DNA of 7,567 nucleotides from assembly GCA_964565165.1 (NCBI GenBank), contig CAZMDJ010000055.1, positions 1 through 7,567 on the forward strand, written 5' to 3'. The notes beneath the pieces are model-generated. The model was not told the DNA's origin, ran no database searches, and was given only the letters and a program-made list of their open reading frames with translations. This DNA is from ZLKRG08 sp964565165. Lineage in GTDB: Bacteria; Actinomycetota; Actinomycetes; Nanopelagicales; Nanopelagicaceae. Shown here piece by piece: positions 1-5,191 of this stretch; the first letter of the stretch is position 1, and each line of letters begins with the position of its first letter. The position numbers and the translations under genes were made by a program.

Positions 1-35
1 GCAGGTGCCTTCTTTTTAGGCGCGCGAGTAACCAC
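1..35 (-). CDS. 5' end of an unidentified gene with a basic N-terminus (partial)
   Basis: The gene starts with GTG at 35-33 and leaves the window after 11 complete codons. The visible peptide is MVTRAPKKKAP, rich in lysine, alanine and proline. An AAAGGA Shine-Dalgarno lies six bases before the GTG, which is what supports the start. Low-complexity Lys/Ala/Pro tails of this kind are common on actinobacterial sigma-70 factors and other nucleic-acid-binding proteins, but eleven residues cannot identify the product. It lies downstream of metX on the same strand, after a 183-base gap, so it probably has its own promoter. Confidence 0.55.
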   Translation of the reverse strand, partial: MVTRAPKKKAP

Positions 36-112
36 AAATGATCCTTTTGATTGTTTTTTACAAACTACCTGCTGCTTTTAGGGGTATGGCAGCGAGCGAT
101 TGCGATTGCGTA

Positions 113-142
113 ATTGTATCGGTCGTTCTCAGGTTTCCCCAA
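113..142 (-). promoter_or_regulatory. Candidate promoter for the gene at the left edge
   Basis: On the minus strand a TACAAT -10 box (118-113) is preceded after 18 bases by TTGGGG (142-137), a weak -35. Transcription would start near position 106 and leave a leader of about 70 bases before the GTG at 35. That leader begins with a short CGCAAT direct repeat. This is a motif-only call. Confidence 0.3.
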
Positions 143-199
143 AAACACGCTTCATAAAGCTGAACTCGCAAAAGGCCTTTCAGAGCTTTTGCTCCGTTC
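141..199 (-). terminator. Hairpins downstream of metX, possible weak terminator
   Basis: Twenty bases after the metX stop, the minus strand can form an imperfect hairpin. GAAC pairs with GTTC (199-196 with 165-162) and GCAAAAG pairs with CTTTTGC (192-186 with 174-168), with a small internal loop and an 11-base apex. A second small hairpin (GCTT/AAGC, 160-149) is followed within three bases by five Ts (145-141). Neither is a classic strong terminator. Their position between metX and the next gene fits termination or attenuation. Confidence 0.3.
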
Positions 200-218
200 A
201 CTTTATTTCGCGGTTTTC

Positions 219-1313
219 CTAATGCCTGTGCTCGCCCTCAGCGTGGAGTATTGCGTGGCGTAGCAATTCCCCCATAGCTTCAGATTCAACCAAGAATCCA
301 TCGTGGCCAAATGGTGAGCTCAATAGTTCTAACTTTGAACCTGGGGTCAGCTCTGCAAGTTCCTGCTGCAGGCGCGGTGGGAAGAGTCGGTCGGTATCGA
401 TAGATACAACCATCACGGGGACCTTTATGGTTGCAAGGGCCGCCGCTACTCCGCCGCGGTCGCGACCGATGTCATGGCTATTCATCGCTTCGCCAAGAAT
501 TATGTAGGTATTGGCATCAAAGCGCTGCGCCAACTTATTGGCTTGGTGATCTAAATATGACTCGACTGCAAAGCGGCCAGTGTCATCGCCTTGCAGCTCG
601 CGGCCAAAGCGCATATCCATTTCAATCTCAGTGCGGAAAGTTAGATGTGCGATTTTTCGTGCAATACCCATGCCTACTTCTGGGCCATATTCAAGGTCGT
701 AGTAATCGCCGCCATTGAAATTTGGATCGCTCTTGATTGCATGAACTTGAATTGAAACTGATCCAATCTGATCGCCAGTGGCTACTGCAGAGCTACCGAT
801 TGTGCAGATACCGCCAACGCGTTCTGGAAATTGCACCGCCCATTCCAAGGAACGCATTCCGCCAAGTGATGGGCCGCAAGATAAAACATACTTTTGAATG
901 CCAAGCGCATCAGTAAATGCCAATTCTGCTGTGACCATGTCGCGAATCGTTAGAGATGGGAAACGTGAACCATATAAATTTCCATCGGGATGTTTTGACG
1001 CAGGTCCTGTTGAACCCTGACAGCCGCCAATCACGTTAGGACAGACCACAAAATATTTATCGGTATCCAAAGGTTTACCTTGACCAACTTGATTTGGCCA
1101 CCAGCTCTCAACATCTGACCAACCGGTCCATGCATGGTTTACCAGAATTGCATTATCTTTATTTGAATTTAACTGGCCCCATGATTGATAAGCGATAGTT
1201 ACATCAGGTAGAACATCGCCAGATTCCAACGCGATATCGCCAACTTTGATGAATTTACGATCCCCTGGATCTTCACCTTCAAGCCACGCACCGGTTACGT
1301 GTGGAATAGGCAA
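219..1313 (-). CDS. metX: Homoserine O-acetyltransferase (MetX family)
   Basis: This cytoplasmic enzyme transfers an acyl group, normally acetyl from acetyl-CoA, to the hydroxyl of L-homoserine and so commits carbon to methionine. The 364 residues are a full-length alpha/beta-hydrolase of the MetX type. The nucleophile elbow is GPSLGG with Ser149, the acid is Asp308 in DTDRLFPP, and the base is His337 in GHDGF. The NHAWTG and GGCQGSTGP stretches near residues 59-104 are also typical of MetX. The start is TTG at 1313, supported by AGGAG seven bases upstream (1325-1321). The SAM-IV riboswitch in its leader confirms the methionine role and predicts repression when S-adenosylmethionine is high. 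Some MetX homologues use succinyl-CoA, and sequence inspection cannot exclude that. Downstream lies a hairpin-containing gap; the upstream gene on the same strand is DUF4192. Confidence 0.95.
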   Translation of the reverse strand: MPIPHVTGAWLEGEDPGDRKFIKVGDIALESGDVLPDVTIAYQSWGQLNSNKDNAILVNHAWTGWSDVESWWPNQVGQGKPLDTDKYFVVCPNVIGGCQGSTGPASKHPDGNLYGSRFPSLTIRDMVTAELAFTDALGIQKYVLSCGPSLGGMRSLEWAVQFPERVGGICTIGSSAVATGDQIGSVSIQVHAIKSDPNFNGGDYYDLEYGPEVGMGIARKIAHLTFRTEIEMDMRFGRELQGDDTGRFAVESYLDHQANKLAQRFDANTYIILGEAMNSHDIGRDRGGVAAALATIKVPVMVVSIDTDRLFPPRLQQELAELTPGSKLELLSSPFGHDGFLVESEAMGELLRHAILHAEGEHRH

Positions 1314-1320
1314 TTGATAA

Positions 1321-1325
1321 CTCCT
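1321..1325 (-). promoter_or_regulatory. metX ribosome binding site
   Basis: AGGAG on the minus strand lies seven bases before the TTG at 1313 and decides that unusual start. It is the strongest Shine-Dalgarno in the window, in contrast to the leaderless-looking genes elsewhere. It would be the natural target if the upstream SAM riboswitch acts on translation. A CTCC in the aptamer (near 1368-1371) could pair with its GGAG. Confidence 0.8.
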
Positions 1326-1334
1326 GTCGCACTT

Positions 1335-1355
1335 ACCGATTCACTTTAAATCAGT
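1335..1355 (-). promoter_or_regulatory. Hairpin between SAM-IV aptamer and metX Shine-Dalgarno
   Basis: ACTGATT (1355-1349) can pair with AATCGGT (1341-1335) in RNA to give seven base pairs, one of them G-U, around the seven-base loop TAAAGTG. No U-tract follows, so it is not an intrinsic terminator. It sits nine bases before the Shine-Dalgarno and may be part of the riboswitch expression platform. Confidence 0.4.
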
Positions 1356-1440
1356 CTGGTCGTCACCCGGAGCACCCCACTAACGACTAGAGGGTTGCCA
1401 CCCAACGAGCCGGGGCTTGATGTTGGAATTCGTGACCTGG
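1356..1440 (-). promoter_or_regulatory. SAM-IV riboswitch (S-adenosylmethionine aptamer)
   Basis: The minus strand carries the SAM-IV consensus elements in the right order. The outer stem is GGTC (1437-1434) with GACC (1361-1358). The second stem is CCAAC/GTTGG (1426-1422 and 1406-1402), enclosing ATCAAGCCCCGGCT. Then come the conserved GGCAACCC (1399-1392) and GTGGGGTGCTCCGGGTGA (from 1380 downward). The CCCGG of the P2 loop can form a pseudoknot with the later CCGGG. SAM-IV is known almost only from actinobacteria and sits before methionine genes. Here it leads into metX with about 35 bases between aptamer and Shine-Dalgarno. No terminator follows, so control of translation is the likelier mode (inference). 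Confidence 0.92.
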
Positions 1441-1461
1441 CTAGAAGTTTAGCAACCCTCT
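1389..1461 (-). repeat. Perfect 10-base inverted repeat spanning the SAM-IV core
   Basis: On the plus strand AGAGGGTTGC (1389-1398) is the exact reverse complement of GCAACCCTCT (1452-1461), with 53 bases between the arms. The inner arm is the conserved GGCAACCC strand of the aptamer. The outer arm lies upstream of the aptamer, just after the DUF4192 stop. In a transcript that reads through from DUF4192, pairing of the arms would compete with the aptamer fold. Confidence 0.7.
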
Positions 1462-1475
1462 GAAGGTTTATCCAA
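1446..1475 (-). promoter_or_regulatory. Candidate metX promoter placed at the riboswitch 5' end
   Basis: TTGGAT (1475-1470) and TAAACT (1451-1446) are separated by 18 bases on the minus strand. Initiation about seven bases downstream would fall at 1440-1438, right at the first bases of the SAM-IV outer stem, which supports the call. An alternative -10, TATCTT at 1480-1475, would start a longer leader near 1468 that includes the upstream inverted-repeat arm. Confidence 0.45.
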
Positions 1476-2460
1476 AGATAGTTTGAGTGACCCTCGGATG
1501 TAGCTCTGCACGTAATTGGGCGAAACCAGATGGTGGCCAGCCGCTACTAAATACGCGACGGAGCAATCTGGAAAGCGAGTACTCGTTGTCATCTTCAATT
1601 GCGCGATCAAGTGCGCGATGAGCAAGCGCCCCTTCTCCGTTTTCGTAGGCTATTGCTGCAAATAGCGATGCAACTGGTGCTACAAATTTAGGTGGTGCAA
1701 TACGTAAGAGATCTCGCCACATTGTCCAATACGCATCAAGCGTTTCATCGTTATGGCAGCCAAGCGCAAAGTCGCGGACTTGTACATCAGTCAAACGTCC
1801 GAGCACCCGAGCAATTAAATCGTAATCTTTGCATGCCCCGTTTTGAATGTAGAAGTCAGCAAGTAGCAGAACTGATTCGGCGCCATCGCGTTGTAGCTCG
1901 CTTAAATTATTCGCTTCAGGGTCAACGCGAAATCCAATTACTTGCGCATTCCAATTAATATCTTTAGCAAAAAGTGTTGGAGCGATTGAATGGGTTAAGC
2001 CCTCAGAATCTGAATAAGGCAAGACTTTGCCACTTGCCACCTGTTCGGCTGCGATACGACTGTTTTGGAAATCTTGAATCTCATTACCTTCAGGTGGGCA
2101 GCATTTCTCATCCGTGCAGAGCAATGAACGCCAGCGGCCATTACGAACCAGCATCAATTCACGAATTGGAATCTCGGAAGCGATGACCGCATCAGCAGCG
2201 TTACGTAGTACCTCAGGTCCATCAATGTTGCCCTCTGGTTCGTAAGCAACTAAGAGGGCACCCTCTGCGTGGTCGCGTTTTAGGTGCGAAGCCAATAATC
2301 GATATGCGCCTTCAGGTGGATTGATAGGAAAATCAATGCGCATCGCCATCTCAAGGGAGTCAGATTTAACAGAGATCAGAACTAATGAATCTGTTGGGTG
2401 GTAGCCAATTAGAAATGGCACCGCAGCAAGTAAATCATGTGGTGTTTTAACTGTTGTCAT
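1468..2460 (-). CDS. DUF4192 family protein
   Basis: A 330-residue cytoplasmic protein of the actinobacterial DUF4192 family, whose function is unknown. It is recognised by the N-terminal block TVKTPHDLLAAVPFLIGYHP followed by DSLVLISV (residues 4-31) and by the family-typical cysteine cluster CTDEKCCPPEG, with Cys115, Cys120 and Cys121, which could bind a metal or form a disulfide. The C-terminal half is helical, with tryptophan- and alanine-rich stretches. I chose the ATG at 2460. A longer frame opens at a GTG at 2526, but it would overlap the upstream gene and adds 22 residues unlike the family. No clear Shine-Dalgarno precedes the ATG, so translation may be coupled to the PKD gene that ends 37 bases upstream. 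The riboswitch leader of metX follows directly. Confidence 0.85.
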   Translation of the reverse strand: MTTVKTPHDLLAAVPFLIGYHPTDSLVLISVKSDSLEMAMRIDFPINPPEGAYRLLASHLKRDHAEGALLVAYEPEGNIDGPEVLRNAADAVIASEIPIRELMLVRNGRWRSLLCTDEKCCPPEGNEIQDFQNSRIAAEQVASGKVLPYSDSEGLTHSIAPTLFAKDINWNAQVIGFRVDPEANNLSELQRDGAESVLLLADFYIQNGACKDYDLIARVLGRLTDVQVRDFALGCHNDETLDAYWTMWRDLLRIAPPKFVAPVASLFAAIAYENGEGALAHRALDRAIEDDNEYSLSRLLRRVFSSGWPPSGFAQLRAELHPRVTQTIFG

Positions 2461-2497
2461 AGTGGTTAATCGTTGTAAATTGCTAAGACAAAAGTTT

Positions 2498-3169
2498 TTA
2501 CTTACCCACAAACTTAGTACCCGCACCTACGACTTTTACATCGACTGCGGTGTATTGGCGGATGGCTCCAGTGATCGGAACGGTAACTCCATCCACAGTG
2601 AAATCGCCGGTCCAAATAGTTGCGACTCCAACGGTGTATGTACCAGGAACTGAATATGAATGTGTGATTTCAGTTGATGGATATGGCTTACCCGCTTTGT
2701 TTGTTACAAGTATCGAACCATCGCCAAATGACCACATTGATTGTGGTTTTACATTGACCGAAACTTTCTGTCCCAAGATTCGGTAATCCTTATTAAAAAA
2801 GGTTGGCAGATCAGTAAAGAAAATTACCGGAATCCTTGGCAGAACTTTTCCGGCCGGTTGATATGCAACTTGCAAAGAAGGTAGCGATTGCAGAACTTTG
2901 TCTGCCAATGATTTGGTGGAGCTTCGTGGCTTTGGCGTAGAAGTGCGCGGTTTGTATGAGTATTTACGAGTTGGTGTTGGCTTCGGCTTTGGTGCAACAG
3001 TTGAAACAACTCGGGGTTTAGGAGTCGAAGTCGAACCATTCTTCTTCGCTTCAATAACCAGTTGGCCATTTTCGGTATATACATCGACGCAGACTTTGCT
3101 GGTGCAATCGGCGGCCGCTTCTGAAATTGGGAATAGTGAAAGTATTAGAATTAAAAGTAATTTACGCAT
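2498..3169 (-). CDS. Secreted PKD-domain protein with Pro/Lys/Thr-rich linker
   Basis: A 223-residue exported protein of unknown function. Residues 1-20 form a signal peptide (MRK, a leucine-rich core, then SEAAA) with predicted cleavage before Asp21. Cys22 and Cys27 close to the new N-terminus could form a disulfide; the residue before Cys22 is Asp, so this is not a lipobox. Residues about 46-86 are a low-complexity Thr/Pro/Lys linker of the kind that crosses cell-wall peptidoglycan. The C-terminal part carries PKD-fold hallmarks: WSFGDG (146-151) and HSYSVPGTYTV (170-180), followed by IWTG. Similar PKD proteins are common as uncharacterised exported proteins in actinobacteria, where they probably mediate protein or sugar contacts. 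The ATG at 3169 follows a -10-like box by six bases with no Shine-Dalgarno, so the gene looks leaderless. DUF4192 follows after 37 bases, suggesting one transcript. Confidence 0.8.
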   Translation of the reverse strand: MRKLLLILILSLFPISEAAADCTSKVCVDVYTENGQLVIEAKKNGSTSTPKPRVVSTVAPKPKPTPTRKYSYKPRTSTPKPRSSTKSLADKVLQSLPSLQVAYQPAGKVLPRIPVIFFTDLPTFFNKDYRILGQKVSVNVKPQSMWSFGDGSILVTNKAGKPYPSTEITHSYSVPGTYTVGVATIWTGDFTVDGVTVPITGAIRQYTAVDVKVVGAGTKFVGK

Positions 3170-3175
3170 GGCTTT

Positions 3176-3181
3176 AAGTTA
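3176..3181 (-). promoter_or_regulatory. Leaderless -10 box of the PKD gene
   Basis: TAACTT on the minus strand ends exactly six bases (AAAGCC) before the ATG at 3169. With the usual distance from -10 to start site, transcription would begin at or next to the A of ATG, giving a leaderless mRNA. No Shine-Dalgarno is present. No good -35 is visible. Confidence 0.5.
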
Positions 3182-3219
3182 GAGAGATTGGCGTAACAGC
3201 CATTTTCCCTATCCACAGC

Positions 3220-3225
3220 TATCTT
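3220..3225 (+). promoter_or_regulatory. Leaderless -10 box of the NUDIX gene
   Basis: TATCTT on the plus strand ends exactly six bases (TTACCC) before the ATG at 3232, mirroring the arrangement on the opposite strand. No Shine-Dalgarno precedes the gene, so a leaderless transcript is likely. The two divergent -10 boxes share 62 bases of DNA. Confidence 0.55.
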
Positions 3226-3231
3226 TTACCC

Positions 3232-3693
3232 ATGGCAGCGAGAGATGGCGATGGTTGGGTCCAATGTCGTTGCGGTGGAAAACATTGGGGCGTTAATGGT
3301 GCAGCTGGGTTGCTCTTAATTCGTAATAACAAAATCATGATGCAACATCGCGCTCCGTGGGTCCATAACGGCGATACCTGGGGCTTACCTGGCGGTGCGC
3401 GTGATTCACATGAGAGCGTTGAAGAAGCTGCAATAAGAGAAACCGTTGAAGAGACCGGAATCGATCCAACACATGTTGAGGTAGTAGGACTTTTCTCTGA
3501 TGACCATGGCGATTGGCGCTATGACACCGTAATCGCCAAGGCGCATGGAGATTTAGATACTGCAACTTGGAATACCGAAACTCATGACATTGGATGGTTT
3601 GAAATCAATGAGGTCTCAAAATTAGAACTTCATCCAAGTTTTGCTAAGACCTGGAAATTACTCTCAAGAGAGATTCAGAACCTGGTCAACTAA
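3232..3693 (+). CDS. NUDIX hydrolase
   Basis: A 153-residue cytoplasmic pyrophosphohydrolase, of normal length for a single NUDIX domain. The NUDIX box fits Gx5Ex7REUxEExGU with Gly55, Glu61, Arg69-Glu70, Glu73-Glu74, Gly76 and Ile77. Only the U after RE, here Thr71, is not the usual bulky hydrophobic residue. The glutamates bind the magnesium ions that hydrolyse a nucleoside diphosphate linked to some other group X. Upstream, QHRAPWVHNGDTWGLPGG is typical of actinobacterial NUDIX proteins. An N-terminal CxCGGKHWG (Cys12, Cys14) precedes the domain. The substrate cannot be told from the sequence; house-cleaning of oxidised nucleotides or another nucleotide-sugar type compound are both possible. 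It starts leaderless, alone on the plus strand, and its last 30 bases overlap the end of hmuV on the other strand. Confidence 0.92.
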   Translation: MAARDGDGWVQCRCGGKHWGVNGAAGLLLIRNNKIMMQHRAPWVHNGDTWGLPGGARDSHESVEEAAIRETVEETGIDPTHVEVVGLFSDDHGDWRYDTVIAKAHGDLDTATWNTETHDIGWFEINEVSKLELHPSFAKTWKLLSREIQNLVN

Positions 3694-4221
3694 TCCCTCT
3701 AAATCTAATTTGATGTGATTGATTATTAATATTGATTTACCCCGTGCCTTCAAAGATTTAAGAATTTCAATCAAAATAGCTGAGTAACCCTGATCCTGGG
3801 CTGAAAAAGGTTCATCTAACAAGTAGATATCTGGGTCTTGCTTAATTACCTGGGCTATTTCAACTCTTTGTAGCTGGCCCACAGAAAGTTGGGTGATCTT
3901 CTTATCTAACAAATCTGGTGAAATCAAACGATTAATTAACTCTTGATTTATATTGGATTCACCGGCCAAATCTAGAAATTCCGAAACTTTGATTGGAAAG
4001 TCAATTTCAATATTCTGAAGTAAGACTCCTAGTCTTCCCTCTATCTGGACCTTTCCTGAATCGGCTAAGTAATCACTTGCAATAACTGAAGCAAGAGTGC
4101 TTTTACCAGAACCATTTTGACCGGTGATTAACAGAGATTCACCAGCTGGTATGGAAAAGTCCAGATCACTAATCAATCTCTTGTCGCCTCTTGAAATATT
4201 TAACTTTTCGACTTTAAGCAT
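3664..4221 (-). CDS. hmuV: Heme ABC transporter ATPase (HmuV-like, compact)
   Basis: This is the cytoplasmic ATP-hydrolysing subunit that drives the HmuU permease. All core motifs are present: Walker A GQNGSGKST (34-42), Q-loop Gln69, signature LSVGQ (112-116; Val replaces the first Gly of LSGGQ), Walker B IYLLDEP with Asp136-Glu137, D-loop SAQD, and the switch His169 in INH. At 185 residues it is well below the roughly 250-270 usual for HmuV/BtuD-type ATPases. The shortening lies between Walker A and the Q-loop and in the helical subdomain, with a short C-terminus; the frame is open and shows no sign of a break. The ATG overlaps the last eight bases of hmuU, so translation is coupled. The 3' end overlaps the convergent NUDIX gene. 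Assignment to heme rests on the operon; from its own sequence it is only an iron-chelate/heme/B12-type ATPase. Confidence 0.82.
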   Translation of the reverse strand: MLKVEKLNISRGDKRLISDLDFSIPAGESLLITGQNGSGKSTLASVIASDYLADSGKVQIEGRLGVLLQNIEIDFPIKVSEFLDLAGESNINQELINRLISPDLLDKKITQLSVGQLQRVEIAQVIKQDPDIYLLDEPFSAQDQGYSAILIEILKSLKARGKSILIINHIKLDLEGLVDQVLNLS

Positions 4222-5191
4222 TTTTGCTAGCCCAACTCTTAACGCTAATTATCAAAACCGGACTGCCAAATAAGGCAGTAACCAGTCCTATTGGAAGTTC
4301 ATTTGGAGAGACCAGGGTTCGGGCAACCAGATCTGCCAGTAATAAAATTAGTGCGCCCAATATTCCAGAGGATAAAACTAATTTTTTATGTCGCGGAGAA
4401 ATCAAACCCCTGACGATGTGCGGGATTGCTAGAGCTAAGAAAGTTATTTGACCAAAGATACTTGTAATAGAACCAACCGAGATTGAGATAATTAAAAAAA
4501 CTCTGAAGCGAACCTGCCTAGCATTTACGCCTAGATGTTTAGCGCGGATGTCTCCCAGCGCTAAATAATCCAATTTGGATGCAATCAAATATGCACCTAT
4601 CCAGGTAATTAACAATAAAGGCAGCAAAAGTAGAACTTGAGACTTGGTAGCCATTGAGAGAGTGCCTAAAGTCCAAAATGTTACTCCCCTGGCCTCTGGT
4701 CGATTGATAATTAAAGCTGCCAGACCAACTAGTGAAGTTAATATTGCGCTGACCGCTACTCCGATAATGACAAATGAGAATCCGTCACGGCCTTCTTTTC
4801 CAATTTGGAATGTTAATAAAGTTGCAAAGAGAGCTCCTACTATTCCCAAACTAATAGTTAATGGAGAACCGATTTCGGTATTGAAAATTAAGATTCCTAA
4901 TAGAGTAAAGAGCGCAGAACCTCCGGTCGTTCCAAGCAGAACAGGCTCGGAGAGTGGATTTTTAAGAGCTCCTTGTGAAAGAGCGCCAGCTATACCAAGC
5001 GTTGCACCTACCAATATGGCTGCTAAGACTCTGGGGCCACGAATTTCTTGGGCAATTGAAACTTGGCTCGCTTCCCCGTTTCCTAAAAGCAGAGCTAAAA
5101 CATTATTTAATTTGATAATTCCCGTATTTAAGGAGATCCATGAAGTGACAATTAAAAGTGTTACACCTGCAAATAAATAACTTCTCTTCAT
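4214..5191 (-). CDS. hmuU: Heme ABC transporter permease (HmuU, FecCD family)
   Basis: A 325-residue inner-membrane permease of the FecCD/BtuC family, which passes heme, cobalamin or ferric siderophores from the binding protein into the cytoplasm. It has about eight to ten hydrophobic segments. Family motifs are in order: RGPRVLAAILVG (51-62), SQGALKNPLSEPVLLG (72-87), FWTLGTLS (172-179), GDIRAKHLGVN (213-223, the coupling-helix region that meets the ATPase), FLALAIPHIVR (251-261) and ELPIGLVTALFGSP (298-311). The length is normal. The ATG overlaps the hmuT TGA as ATGA, and the end overlaps hmuV by eight bases, so the three genes form a tight operon. Sequence alone does not separate heme from other FecCD substrates; the heme call comes from the neighbouring HmuT. 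Confidence 0.88.
   Translation of the reverse strand: MKRSYLFAGVTLLIVTSWISLNTGIIKLNNVLALLLGNGEASQVSIAQEIRGPRVLAAILVGATLGIAGALSQGALKNPLSEPVLLGTTGGSALFTLLGILIFNTEIGSPLTISLGIVGALFATLLTFQIGKEGRDGFSFVIIGVAVSAILTSLVGLAALIINRPEARGVTFWTLGTLSMATKSQVLLLLPLLLITWIGAYLIASKLDYLALGDIRAKHLGVNARQVRFRVFLIISISVGSITSIFGQITFLALAIPHIVRGLISPRHKKLVLSSGILGALILLLADLVARTLVSPNELPIGLVTALFGSPVLIISVKSWASKNA

Noticed and set aside
92..110. CGCAAT repeats as a regulatory array
   Set aside because: Only two to three imperfect short copies are present in the leader of the left-edge gene, too few to call a repeat family or iteron set.
2461..2526. GTG at 2526 as the start of the DUF4192 protein
   Set aside because: It would add 22 residues unlike the family and overlap the end of the PKD gene. 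The ATG at 2460 gives the family-typical MTTVKTP start.
2898..3182. Open frames on both strands inside the PKD gene
   Set aside because: They are out-of-frame readings of the Pro/Lys/Thr-rich linker. The PKD frame has a signal peptide and PKD motifs that account for the region.
4644..5180. 178-residue open frame on the plus strand
   Set aside because: It lies entirely antisense to hmuU, which has full FecCD motifs. Its protein has no recognisable motif, and long antisense frames are common opposite hydrophobic genes.
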